The notes under the pieces: model-generated
Seen by the model: only the letters and a program-made list of their open reading frames with translations
Database searches by the model: none
Told to the model about the DNA's origin: nothing
Program-made: the position numbers and the translations under genes
Shown: one piece after another, positions 44,978 to 57,437 of the stretch
Position numbering within the stretch: the stretch's first letter is position 1
How the letters are laid out: every line of letters begins with the position of its first letter
Source: Mallotus nudiflorus
Lineage: Eukaryota > Streptophyta > Magnoliopsida > Malpighiales > Euphorbiaceae
Direction of reading: 5' to 3'
Length of the DNA stretch: 64,000 nt
Assembly: GCA_947683625.1 (NCBI GenBank)
Contig: CANTUR010000124.1
Span: 2,454,001-2,518,000, forward strand

Positions 44978-45619
44978 CACTACAAGTATTTGTTATTTTT
45001 GCGACAAGAAAAGTTGTCATGTAATCATAAAAAATCGTCAACAATAATAGAATGCAACAAATTTATATCATCACAATGATTGTCACCATAAGTTCATGAT
45101 AAAAGGTTTTTATTACGATTTTAATTTTTGTAACATATAAACGATATTACAATGACAATTAATTATTCGTCTTAATTATTGAGTAATCATGATAAAAGTT
45201 GTTATATTTTCATGACGTAATTGCCAGCTTAAAATATAGCACTTCATCATGAGAGTCATCAATTAAAATGATGAAATCCTTATTCGTAACATCTTTAAAT
45301 GAAATAGTGACGAAATTATAGACTTCTACAAGACAAACTTAATTGTTTATGACGATAAAATTATTGCCGTTACTGCCAATATTTCATAATAAAATTTAAA
45401 CATTCTTGATGATACAAAATTTTTATCGCCATAATGTGTTATAGTAGATGGCAATTTTCCATTGTTATAATTGAAGTTATTGTTATGACCAAAAAAATTC
45501 GTACCATTTTAAAATTTATTTTCATTGTTTTTGAAAATTAAATAAACAACTAATTTGATATATTGTCATAATTTACATCATTCTGGTGACAATCAAATTC
45601 TTCACTGAATAACAGTTAT
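44978..45619 (+). mobile_element. CACTA-like terminal segment (one end only)
   Basis: Begins CACTACAAGTATTTG exactly where paralogue similarity stops. It contains scattered short motifs (CGACAAGAAAAGTTGTCA, TCGTCA, TGACGATA) in both orientations, like the subterminal repeats of CACTA elements. I could not find the matching CTTGTAGTG end, so it is a fragment or a wrong call. Confidence 0.35.
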
Positions 45620-45629
45620 TAATTACAAA

Positions 45630-45864
45630 GGATAATTACTGTGTACTCTCTGTACTTTACCCCATTATACTACTTCATCCATAATATTTAAAAAAATATT
45701 TATTAATCTTTGACATTTGCAAAATCGTGTACTATTTTATCCCTAAAGAATGACTAATAAGTGTTAACTGTTGCAAATATTATGGATGAATAAATTTTTT
45801 TTAAAATGTCATGGATGAAATAGTTTAATAGGTAAAAACACATGGGGCACACAATAATTATCTC
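45630..45864. mobile_element. Mutator-type MITE, 235 bp, 10-bp TSD
   Basis: Flanked by perfect TAATTACAAA on both sides (45620-45629 and 45865-45874). The two halves are long inverted repeats: GGATAATTACTGTGTACTCT on the left pairs with the inverse of CACACAATAATTATCTC on the right. Both contain a CTACTTCATCCAT or CTATTTCATCCAT word further in. A 9-10-bp duplication and palindromic structure fit non-autonomous Mutator-like elements. No coding. Confidence 0.85.
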
Positions 45865-45876
45865 TAATTACAAAAA

Positions 45877-47497
45877 CTAGCGGGTGGCTCGCGCTATGCA
45901 TGGAAGATTAATTTGTATAAATATTATTTTATTTTAATATATAAAATAAAGTGATATATAATAATATGTTGGAATTATTTGGTTTTTGTGAAATATTTTA
46001 AAATTATTGAATGATGGTCATGTATATGAACGGAATTTGTTAAAGAAAACATAATAATTCATAAATTGTGGAGAAAGTAAACAAATACTTAAGTCCTTCT
46101 AAACTCTTAACATAAATTTTATGTTAATTTAGAAATGATATTGGTTATTTTTGAAAATTGTAACTTTTATAAGATGAATATTAACATCATATAACTAACA
46201 TGTACATGCATATATTTATACGATATATAGGAATAATTGAATAATTTATACTATATATTTAATGAAAAAGATGAATGGTTAAATGAAAGAAATAGAAATA
46301 TTTAAATAATTTATACCATATAAATTTAATAGAAAAATTGAATAGTTGGATGAAGTAGAGATATTAATAAATGAAATAAATAGAAATTAAAGAGTTTCTA
46401 ATTTAATTATCTAACAAAATTGCTACGGCTGAAATTTTCGGACTTTTATTTGAATTGAAAGATGAAACATTAACCAAGACAAAGAAACAAGAATGTATAA
46501 GCTAATTATCGATGGATACACCAATAAAATTTAAATTTTCTTCTCCCTTACCAATAAGAAAGTAAAATATCTTTTACTCCCCACTTTAAATTGATGCAAT
46601 ATTATAAAGTTAATATGAATTTTGTCAAAATAGCAAGCAAATCACAATGTGAGATTGTAAAATTAGTATTCACCGAATCATAGAATAATGAAAATAAGTA
46701 TCAACATCAAAAGTTTGTTTGCTCCATCTGAAATGACATTGATCAGGATCAAAATTGTCAAGAGCAGCTCTAAGATAGTCTTTGGTGTAGATTTAACATT
46801 CTTAGGACTTGATTTGACCAAAGCAGATGGAAGGACTTAAATTTTGAATAAACATTTGAGAGTGTGATAAAATAACCTATTATAAATCTTATTCCCTTCT
46901 TTGCAAAGAAATTACAACCCAAAATTATTTTGATTAATCAAGAAAAGCAAAATGATGTAAATTAAAATTTCAGTCTTCAAGGTTTTCTGAATGGAGAGCA
47001 TGTAACCTCCACAAAAAGTATGGATGATAAACTAAAAATTTCAATCTCAAAGAGGAAGATAATCAAATATCATATCTAAACATTGGCCAATACACAAGAA
47101 ACAAAGTCAATTTCTTTCTTTTTAAAAACAAAAAGTTGATGCAACGTGATAACAGGATTCTTAAGCCTACAAACTTTATGAGAAAACCTTTAGATAACAA
47201 ACAATAAAAATGCAGGGACATTAAAATGTAGCCAATTTGATTAAAAATATACCAATATATGCAGTAGAATGCTAGAAGAAAACATTTCGCGCATGGCACA
47301 GATATTAAACTTTTTATTACTATGTCAAATATATTTATTCATATTATAAAAAATAACAAACATCAACATCTTATTACTTTCTTACAAAAAGTAACTAATT
47401 TGAACATATTATTAAATATAATTTTATTCAACATTTTAAAATAAAATATTTTTAACAAAAAATAACATTCTGCTCGATGTACGGGCCATATGCTAGT
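45877..47497. mobile_element. possible DNA element with CTAGC...TGGC inverted ends
   Basis: The left end reads ACTAGCGGGTGGCTCGCGC; the right end, inverted, reads ACTAGCATATGGCCCGTAC. Both are GC-rich hairpin-like islands in AT-rich DNA. I see no convincing target duplication and no transposase. Helitron or Mutator-type ends are both conceivable. The interior is AT-rich, with one non-conserved ORF-like stretch at 47063-47299 that I do not call. Confidence 0.35.
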
Positions 47498-47891
47498 TTA
47501 TATAGATAATTTTATCAAGGTAAATGACATATAAATATTAACAATAAAATTTAATTATTGCAATTTGAATTATAATCATAATTAACTTCAATAATGATGA
47601 CGATTGATTTGACAAATACATTATTGTTGAACATACTACTTGTTTATATTCTGTAAATGATAAAATAATTAAATCATCACTTTGTAATAGTTTATTTTAC
47701 GAGAATCAATTAGCCATTTAAAACTAATTAATAAAAAAAATGAAGCAAAACAACATTCATAATTAACAATAATAATTCAAATATCAAAGTATATTCAATA
47801 AAATAGTTTTTTTTTTTTTAAAAAAAGCTCAAATATAACTTTGAAGATAAACCAATAGTAAAAAAACCTTTCAAAATTTTGATGCCTTATG
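47498..47891. other. AT-rich spacer
   Basis: No gene, repeat or motif recognised apart from a poly-T/poly-A junction at about 47806-47826. Confidence 0.5.
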
Positions 47892-50800
47892 TGTGTGTCA
47901 CACCCATCCTCTATCACAAGGATGAGTATGACTATAAACTAAAACTTTTGGAATAACCAAGATTACTATAAACAACATACTACTACTTATCATTATAAGA
48001 CTACTAGGTATCATTACAAGACTTACTATGCACCATATACAGTTAAGAGTAACTATTTCTTTAATGGTACAATACCCTTTAAGGTTTCTCTAAACAAAAT
48101 TATCTAAAACAGCTAAAGTTTATTTAGCTCGACCTTCATTAAAGCTGATAATTGTGTTGCACTTGAGAACAATGTTGCACAAGGATCTATCAGTCCACAA
48201 AAAGAGTCTGAAAAATGAAGGGAATGAGTACGACTACTCAGTGAGAAAATAATAGTATAACAAAGGGGAACATTTAATGAGTTATTATATCACATATTAA
48301 TAATCGAACTATTTTATATAAAACAAACTTAAATCACTTCAAATGATTTGAAGCATAATAAATATATCGAAAACAACAATGAGTTCATCAAGTAAACTTT
48401 AGAGCAATTTAATTCACAAACTCATTCTTGAATCATGTCCTGAATATATTAAAATGTCATTAAAATCATCAATTAGCTCTTTAGAGCATTTTCATCACAA
48501 AACTCAACCTTATCTATAGTTCAATTCAAAGCCAAGTAGAACACAGTCAAACATTAACTTATGTGTACTCATAGTTGTGTCCTATAAATCCTTAGTAACT
48601 CTGGGCACTGAATGTCTCACCTCATAACCCAAAGTACAAATGCTTGTCATATGCATGCGTAGAGACAATACTCGAAGGTAGTATATTTTTTATTTTTGCA
48701 CCCGACATTCAATGTGTGATTTCATAAGCAACATCACTTAGTGTATACTGTTATTCTAAATATCTTTTAAAATAATTTCTCATATCATAACATCAAAATC
48801 AAAGTAACATTATATGTTCCTAATTTTACTAGGAAATACGCAATTGTAACCACCTTGTAAAAGAAAGTTTGAATAAAAATCATTTCTCTTTAGAGCATTT
48901 TCATCACAAAACTCAATCTTATTGAGAGATTGAATCAAAACTAAGTAAAACATAGTTAAACATCAACTTTTATACACTCATAGTTGTGTCCTATAAATCC
49001 TTAATAACTATGGGCATTGAATGTCTCACCTCGCAACCCAAAGTGCAAATCCTTGTCATACCCATGCGCAGAGACAATATATTTTCTTTTAAGCACCCGA
49101 CATTCAAGGTCTGATTCCATAGGCAACATCTTTGAGTGCATATCATTTATCCAAACATCATTTATACTTAATTCTCATATAATAGCATCAAATTCAAAGT
49201 AACATTATATGTTCCCAAGTTTACTAGAAAATACACATTTGCAATAATCATGTAAAAGAGATTTCAAATAAAAATCATTTATCAAACCTATATATAGTAG
49301 ATTCAAAACTACGATGTTATACCACTATCCACTCACCTATAATTGCTAACACAAGATACTAACTAAATGGACCCGATTTATTTTCTACCGTTGTAGCTTG
49401 AGTGACTCCTATAGAGACATTTAAGAAATGATAAAACGAGATTCTAAGCTCATTAAAAAAATTCTACTCAACCTATTTAACATACATTTTCTTATGCTAA
49501 TGCAAACTGAATTTTAATCTCTTATCTCCCTTGCTCTGTTATGGCAGATTTCAAAAGTAAATTCAAAAAATTTCTGGGAATTGAAGAAATAGAATTTGGT
49601 GCTCAAATTTTACACAGAGTTAGACCTTTGTGTCTAGTATATGCTGTAAAAATTTCAACCCAATTAGATAACTACAAAGAAATTTATAAAGGTCAAATCA
49701 CAATAAGTTCATTTACTTTGACAAATTGAGTATTAAAAAGTAAATCTTTTAAAAAGAAGAAACTCTCTTGCATGGCCATAGTTTTGTCCAAACTATATTT
49801 TTTCATTCGACCTTCATACAGGATAAATCTTCTCTAACTTAAAACTATAAAGTTATAAAGGACTCTTCAAAGTTTTCAAAGAATTAAACCAAACCTAATT
49901 TGGAGTTTTCTATCTAAATATATAAAGGAAACATCAAAGCTCTAAAATTCTGGAAAACAGTCCCGAATTTTTAGTTTGTAATCCTAACAAAGTTTCCACC
50001 TTTAAAATGCTCAAAATGACTTTAAAATTGACATGCATACACTTTAATATGTAAATAAAGGTTTAATAATATTACCTATAAAATTTGATGGCCAAACAAA
50101 ATTGAATAGCCCTTCTTAAACTTCCTAGGTCCCAAGATGCTTCTATGGAGGTCCGTTTTGATCTTGACTTAACTCTTCCCTTAGAAACAACTCCTAACCT
50201 CTTTATTCAACCTTGAATCACTTAGTCTTCAAATTGAACTCCTTTAATGATGAATCAATTCTCTTGAGAAGATGATAACTTGACTTATCAACATGAACAA
50301 TCATCAAAGAAATTCAACTTCTATTCTTCTTGAATTAGAAATAGATTGTGAAATTCAACTTATTAGAAAGAATTCTGAAATCTTTGCTTGCTAACCATGT
50401 AGAGTTTTTGCTTTAGGAAAATGGATTTGTTAAGAGAAAATTGTGAAGAAATGAAATGGGTTTACAAAATTTTGAAGAACATGTGATGTTGCTATGTGGA
50501 AATTTGAGAAAACCTCTTACAAAACCCTTTGAAAGATGAGGAAGAAAAATAAGGAGATAGCATCAATCTCTACTCAAGCTTTCTTTCTTTCTTTTTTTTT
50601 TTTTTTTTTTGAAGAGCAATCCCTCATTTTCTCCTAAAGTCTAGATGCTTCATTTTATTTTCCTTTAATTTTATTTTTGCCATATAATCAAATTCTAGCA
50701 CATTCCTATTATCTTTTCCCTCTTTTTAAAAAAAAAATAATATTTTGATGGTTGCTAAATACTCATCTTCTACCATATTCTTAATTAATTATTATTATTT

Positions 50801-50949
50801 TTTTAATTGACCAAATGTTGCCACCTATTGAAATTCTAGCAAATTCCTATTATTTTTAAATTTTATAATCCCTTAAGTTCTATTATATAGCTAATCAACT
50901 CTAATTATTTATTTATTTCTATAAATCAACCTAAAGATAGAATATTACA
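47892..50949 (-). repeat. solo LTR of a second long-LTR gypsy family (about 3.06 kb)
   Basis: On the minus strand it starts TGTAATATTCTATC and ends GGGTGTGACACACA, with TG/CA borders like the Tekay family but a different interior. Flanks TTATG (47887-47891) and ATATG (50950-50954) agree at four of five bases. It contains the CTACTCAGTGAG word (about 48233) that the other long LTRs here also carry. No internal retroelement region follows. A 409-bp tandem duplication lies inside. Confidence 0.6.
48477..49280. repeat. 409-bp tandem duplication inside the solo LTR
   Basis: CTCTTTAGAGCATTTTCATC starts at 48477 and again at 48886. Both copies continue through CATAGTTGTGTCCTATAAAT, GAATGTCTCACCTC, CACCCGACATTCAA and end at AATAAAAATCATTT (about 48885 and 49280). 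Confidence 0.9.
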
Positions 50950-51059
50950 ATATGTATATATATACATACCCAATTGGATGAGAAGTTCTATGCACCAAAT
51001 GCATTCTAACAATATATAGCAAAATGAGTATGGAGAGGTGGCAAAAATTAATGAGATAT

Positions 51060-52085
51060 ATAAAAGCACAATTTCTATTTTTCCATGCAACTAAAGACAG
51101 TTTCACAACAGAGACTAATGTTGATGTTGTAAACCATGGACATAAAATCATTAAAAGTTGATAACTAACTGTAATCATAAAGTAGTCTAGAGAAGGCAAA
51201 GTTAATGCAATGCAAGTTTCGATACTAAAACATTGCTTAACAACTACCTAGGACTAGGCAAGCTCATCTTAAATGAATTGTTCATCAAGTTGTTAGAGGT
51301 GATGTTTTCCCTTTCAAGTGTTTTAGATTCCATCTCAATAGCTAAGCATTATTTAAGTTTTTCCAATACATGATTAATATCTGGCCTTTGTGTTGCAGAT
51401 GGCGGCACACAGGACATGGCTATCTCAATAGCTTTCCGAGCAGAAGTAATGTTGAATTCACCTTATAGCCTTCGATTTATAATGCCTGTAATATCCGCAC
51501 TTTCAATTGATGGACCAACCCATTGAACAATGTGAGTTCTGCTCTCATGGTCTCTTATTATTATAGGTTGGCTAGTGATTATCTTAAATAAAATAACTCC
51601 AAACCTATAAACATCACTTTTCTTTTTAAAGTTTCCTTATGCAAAAAATTTGTACAAATAACATAAATGATTATGCATTAGTAGAATTTCTAATGTATGA
51701 CGACCCTAAATTGCATTAAGAAATTAAATAAAGATGATATAAACACTTACTCCAAATCGACATATCCAAATGTGCCTGCGAGATGGGTTTTTACATGAGA
51801 GTCTTTCTTAGTTTCAAAAGCTCTAGACAACCCAAAATCAGATATCTTTGCCTGGAGGTTTTGGTCCAATAAGATGTTAGAAGTTTTTAAGTCTCTATAA
51901 ATTATTGGTGGCCTACAACCATTATGTAGATACTTCAAACCTGCAATTTTACTAAAGCCAATTATATAATGATGAGAAATCAATTAAAAAAAAGTCAAAA
52001 ATGACATTTATATCTAAAAATGGATCCTGTGCTACATCTAATGCAATTTGAATTCTTGTATCTAACTCAAAACATTAGCGCTTAA
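51060..52085 (-). pseudogene. RLK copy 2, kinase domain C-terminal exons (pseudogene)
   Basis: Paralogue of 4468-5292. Exons at about 52080-52015, 51945-51752 and 51645-51270. The middle exon is open: KYLHNGCRPPIIYRD, LKTSNILLDQNLQAKIS and DFGLSRAFETKKDSHVK. There the catalytic HRD has become YRD, while DFG is kept. The upstream exon has a TAG for the tryptophan after VLS and a 1-bp loss. The last exon has TAA stops replacing serine in A-S-G-N and glutamine in R-L-Q-G, and one in the LK-E/D-C region. The N-lobe and ectodomain are absent, because sequence beyond 52107 is a microsatellite and another gypsy element. Confidence 0.85.
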
Positions 52086-52100
52086 AGGATCTACAACCAA

Positions 52101-52107
<7 letters not shown>

Positions 52108-52172
<65 letters not shown>
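52108..52172. repeat. (AT)n microsatellite at the RLK2/gypsy junction
   Basis: About 30 AT dinucleotides, starting in the RLK copy 2 intron and ending at the first bases of the next element. Confidence 0.95.
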
Positions 52173-52174
<2 letters not shown>

Positions 52175-53991
52175 GGCCTAATCAAGTGAATTTGGGGCTT
52201 GAGGCAAGATTTTGGAGAAGGTAAATCAAAAAAAAATTCATCTTTCTTGCTTTTTTATTTAAATCAAATGGCCTTGGTGTTTTTTGACAAATTTAATAAA
52301 AGAAAGTGTGCAATGGTGCTTTAATGGGCTCTAACTTTTAGCTTTGGATGAATCACGAAGCTCATGATTTATTAAAACAAAGTTGATTCAAAGACCTATA
52401 TGTGTTACAGGGTTTACTTGTAGCGACCCAAGTTTTAGGCCCAAATTCAATTATTTTAGGCCTCAAAATTAGCTTTTAGTCTTTTTGCCCTATTCTTTTA
52501 GGGTTCATTTTTTAATAGTATTTATTTTTCTTTTTGGATATTCTGAAGATATTTTTGATGAAATTTAATGGAATTCTATATTTTCCCAAAATTTGGCATT
52601 TTTTTTAAATCAACGAATTTTGATCCCTATTTTTTGGCATTCATTGTGAATCAATTGGAAATAAAAGGTTGTTTTTTAGTATTCATGTGTGAATCAATGG
52701 AATTCAATATTTATCCCTTTAACTATAGGCTTCTACTACGTCAATTAGTATCATAGTCATAGTTCATTCCTTGGGTAAAAATGGCACCCAAAAGACAACA
52801 ACGTATTGAAGACATTTATAAGTGTGAGATGGAGAAACAGATCAATTAGCAGTTGGATGAACGATTTGAGCAAATGATGGAACAGATGACTGAGAAGATG
52901 ACTACTCTTATGGACAATCTGAACAGAAACAATCAAGCCCTACAAAATAATAATAATTTTATGGACAATTCTAATAAAGAGAGTACTGAAGATGAGGATA
53001 ATTATTATGAGGAAGCCCCTCGCAGACAATGCAGACTAGCCACAGAAGAGGATATTAAGCATTGGGAGATAGGAATGCACACTGAAATCCTAAAATTCCA
53101 TGGCAGCCTTCAGCTAAAGGAGTTCCTTGATTGGTTAGCTATTGTTGAGGAAATTTTAGAGTTTAACGAAGTGCCATAAGATAAGTGTATGCCTTTAGTA
53201 GCAACGAGATTCTGTGGTAGGGCTAATGCATGGTAGTAGCAGCTAAAATTGACTTGCACTCTCTGGGAGAAGATGAAAAAATATATACGAGCTGCATTCT
53301 TGCCATACAATTTTCTAAGGTTGATGTATCAATGATTGCAAAATTTAAAACAAGATACGTGATCAGTGGATGATTATACCACTGAGTTTAACAATTGATA
53401 GCCAGAAATGAAATCTAATAAACGAAGGACCAGTTAGTGTCATGATATATTAGGGGTTTGAGGGTTCATATTCAAGATATTGTGAACATGTTTGATCCTA
53501 TCTCCATTTCTGTTGCTCATTAAAGGGCTTTAATGATGGAAAAATAGTAGCAATGTACTACTAATATTGTTAATATAAGTAGTGGCGTTGGGAATAATAA
53601 TGGTTTAAGTGTGAACAAGTAAGCAATATGAGCAGTATTAATAAGGGTCCTAGCTAATTTAATAGAGCAGTTAGCAACAGTAGTATAAGGTGTTTTGGTT
53701 GTAGAGAAATCAGGCATAGGCAGTTTGAGTGTAAAAAGGCTGATGGAAAGAATGCCTTATTTATTGAAACATATGTGATAAAAATGGAGTGAAAATTATA
53801 ACTGAATCGGTGTATGATGAAGAAGTAGTCAATAAAATACATTTAGAGGGGGGATGTTAAGATTGCATTGGTGGTTCGACTTTCCAGTTTGACACTAAAA
53901 GTTGTAGAGGAGGATGATTAGCTACGGAGCAACATTTTCCAATCCACATGTACCATTCAGGACAAGGTATGTCATTTTATAATTGAAAATG
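52172..53991 (+). mobile_element. gypsy element E, LTR plus gag, cut by the chromovirus
   Basis: A tentative LTR (52172-52743; TGGGGCCTAATC ... CTACGTCA) is followed by TTAGTATCATAGTC, a decayed initiator-Met PBS, and a gag gene starting at 52781. The protease start is lost where the Tekay-type LTR begins at 53992. The remainder should lie beyond the window, after the chromovirus. Confidence 0.6.
52781..53850 (+). pseudogene. element E gag with intact CCHC knuckle
   Basis: Starts MAPKRQQRIEDIYK, followed by a methionine-rich coiled-coil-like stretch (LDERFEQMMEQMTEKMTT), an acidic linker, and the capsid blocks ILKFHGSLQLKEFLDWL, FCGRANAWW and SVDDYTTEFNN. The zinc knuckle at about 53691-53735 reads CFGCREIRHRQFEC, a complete C-x2-C-x4-H-x4-C. 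Several stops, largely at Q or W positions (for example after NEVP and in W-W-Q-Q). Confidence 0.75.
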
Positions 53992-56900
53992 TGTAATATC
54001 CCGTGTTTTTAAATATTTTTATAATGCATCGGGATATGCAGTGTTAATAATTTTTGTATATATTTATGAAATTTTTATGAGTTTGCTATTTAATTAAAGC
54101 TAATTTTAATTGTTTATTATTATTTTAAGTGTTTTACGTAAAATTTTTCCGGGACTTGCATTTTCGGGGAAATTGATACGTAAACTATTTATATTTAATT
54201 ATTGTAAATGAATTTCCATAATTGCATGAACTCATACATATTTTTAAAATACTAAATAAAGCCTATGTGTGTATATATTTATTTAATTAGGGTTTAATTT
54301 ATTACCCTAATATTTTATTATTTATTTATTTGGTTTATTGTTATTTAATTATTTTCATGTAGTATATAAATTATTAAAATATTAAATGTGTGCTGTGTGA
54401 TTTTTCCAAATATTTTATTAATATACCATATTATAATATATATACATATATTTTTATATTCTTTTTCTTTTTCTTTTTCTTTTTCTTTTCTTTTTCTTTT
54501 TCTTTCTTTCTTTTTCTTTTCTTTTCCCTTCGGTTTCTTCTGCTTCCCTGACAACTCACTCCCTCTCACCCTCGCTGTTTAATCACCAATCGTCAGTGTG
54601 CCTTCCCCTGCGTGTCACCGTTCTCCTCCGCTGCCTCACCGTCCCAACCGTCTTCTCTAGCAACGGCTTGCTCGTTTTCTGCCATTTTTGGCCGAACCAC
54701 CACGCTTCAACGTTTCTTCCTCCTCCGGCCACCAAACTTCACGTTTTCGGTGTCTTTGGACTCCTCTAGCAACGGTAATCTTTATTCTAGCTTTGCTTTA
54801 AGCTCAAATTCCCTTGAATTCCTTGTTTTTCGATTTTTCTCATTTTGGCCGAATTAGGTTTTTCAATTTTTTTGAATTTTTCTTGTTGATTCATGAAAAA
54901 TTCCTTCACAAATGTTATTCCCCTTAGCTTAATATACATGTGTGAATTTTTGTAGAATTTTTGGAGATTATTTTGATTTTTGGGTATTTTTGAATATTTT
55001 AATATTATTTTCTAATTTTCGGAAATTAATTAAATAAATTATGAAATTATGTTTTATGGTAAATATAGGTGTTGAAATAAATTATAGGAATTTATTTGGA
55101 ATTTTTATGAATTTCTATGTATTTATTTTGAATTTAATTAATTTATGGAATTTTTGGAAAATTAGGTTAATTATATTTTTAATTGAAATTAATTGGTTAA
55201 TTGAGTTTAATTATTGATATTATTGATAAATATGTTGAGAAGATTAATTTTGAGTAATTATATAATTTTTGGTGAATTTTTGAAGTAATTTTAGTATATT
55301 TATATATATAGGGGCATTTTGGTAATTTTACCCTAAATTGACAAAAAATGTAATTAAATTGGTTTTAATAGTTATTTAAGGTATAAAAATGATTTCTACA
55401 AATTATTTAGTATTTTTAACTAATTAAAACTATTTTTCATGAATTATTTTTAATTATATATATAATATACGATTTTACTAATAGAATGAGTTTTTATCGG
55501 TTTTTACTGTGTTTTAAAGGTTAATTAAGTAATTTCTACTTATAAAATATATTTCTGTGATATAAGGGTATTTTTGGTATTTTTACAATTGTTCCGTGAA
55601 TTGTGGACCCCGGTCGATAAACTGTATTTTGGAGTCCGACCGAGGGGTTGTGGATGAGTTGTTGTGCTTATTTTTTGAAGTGTGTTTCTTTGCAGGGCCG
55701 GCTCTACTCTTTGAGTAGAGAGATGTCCGTTTTGCAAGGGAGGTTCTATCGAATTTTTGATAGAATTCTTGTAAAACGTGATGTCCGGTCGAACCCTACT
55801 TTTGTTTCTGTGTTTAATATTCTAGATCGAGTTTCTAGGATTTTCTGTTGGATTTATTCTGATTCCTGTCGTTATTGTTTGTTTAGTTGCGCCGAGACGA
55901 GGCCTAGTGGACCAGGCCAGTCAGATCCATCTCGTGGAGCGCACTAAGTGTGAGTTACTACTTTATATATATATGCTTTCGGATGCATGATTTTAGAAAT
56001 ATATGTTTTATTTTGATTAAATATGCATAAATAATGTGATTTGTATTTAAGTATATTTTTAGTTTATTTTTGGTTTATTTTTGGTTTATATTAAATTATA
56101 TACATGTTTTATTAATGAATTGTGTTTAAAATGTTTTTAAGTATATCTCTAGTTTATTTTGTAATTTAATTGGATTTATTTGACGTATATATACTCAAAA
56201 TATACCTGATTTACTTTTGGTATATTTCCAGTATATATATGGTTTATATTGTTATTTTATTTATTTTTATGCATCATTTAATTGTGAATGAATGTTTTAT
56301 ATTTATTATTGAAGGATATCAATAGAACGTGCTACCTAGTGGGCAGCACTATGACCGAGTACGTACTGGTACGCTTATAGCATTTAGGCTATATTACTAA
56401 CTATTTGTGGATATTGATTGAATTTGATTAATTGATGTGTGAGAAAGGATTTGGGGGTGTGATTGCTGGAGCTCGGTTGACCAAGTGTCTCGGGGCCAAT
56501 CACACTGACAGTTAGACTGCTGGAGCTCGATCGACTTAGTATCTCGGGACCAGTCTACTGTCCAAATGGATTAAGTGAATATATTTGGAATAAGTGAACC
56601 TGTATGGCTAGAGTGTTGTCTAACACTGTCTGAGGTTGCGATATCATAGGGTTCTATTTGATCCTTCATGAACTGTGATTTTTAATAATATATATAAAAT
56701 GATTTTACTGCATCTGTGTGTATTTGCTTGTATACATATATATTAGATATATACTTTGATTGTGTGCATTGACATTTAGTATGCATGTATATATATTATA
56801 GTAATTCACTCAGTGAGGTCTGACTCCCCTCCGTTGACTAATTTTTCAGGAGAGTCATCATCTTCAGACCTCAGTAGCAGGCCAGTACGCCAAATTTCTT

Positions 56901-57237
56901 CCGCCTCGGCTTTTTTATGTAAACTGCTTATCTGAGTCTTGAGTTTTATTTTATCTAGACACTGCAGTTGTCATTAAATTATTAAAGAGATGTTGTATTA
57001 TATTTGAATTGGATTTGTATTAAAGGAGTTTATATATATGTGATGATGAAGATTTGATTTAAATAAAGTTGGTGGATATTATTTTGATATTCATGATTTT
57101 ATTCCGCTGCATAGTATTTTATTTAACTGTGATATTATTATTATTATTGCATGTTTATTTTATTTTTAGGCTTGCTACGATTCAAAAGAATTCTTGTTCC
57201 CTAACGCCGGTCATGGCCCCTGTTTTGGGTCGTGACA
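53992..57237 (+). repeat. 5' LTR of the chromovirus (3246 bp)
   Basis: TGTAATATCCCGTGTTTTTA ... GTTTTGGGTCGTGACA, followed by the PBS. An AT-rich TATATATACATATATTTTTA (about 54438) and a (CTTTTT)n pyrimidine tract (54460-54530) precede a CT-rich leader, the likely promoter and transcription start. ORFs inside it are low-complexity or non-conserved, and I do not call any. Confidence 0.95.
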
Positions 57238-57239
57238 AA

Positions 57240-57253
57240 GTTGATATCAGAGC
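57240..57253 (+). other. chromovirus primer-binding site
   Basis: GTTGATATCAGAGCG lies two bases after the LTR; one change from the initiator tRNA-Met PBS TGGTATCAGAGC. Confidence 0.8.
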
Positions 57254-57437
57254 GAGGTTTTGTGTCAGGGCTTAGTTATGTGAGTTGTGGCCCTAGTTTT
57301 CAGAGTTATGTTTTCTTTTGGTAACTACTGCAGTGAATTAGGTTCGAGTACATCTTGATAAGTATTCCTTGTTTTAGTTTTCTGCGTTATTCCTCCGTTG
57401 TCTGTTTTGTCTGAATCTTTCTGTTTGTCTTTTTAGA

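Noticed and set aside
49541..49729. 62-codon open frame in the 3-kb solo LTR
   Set aside because: No domain, AT-rich composition, inside a repeat; likely chance.
57240..57253. tRNA-like match
   Set aside because: Only the short primer-binding complement of initiator tRNA-Met; no tRNA gene is present here or at the other PBS sites.
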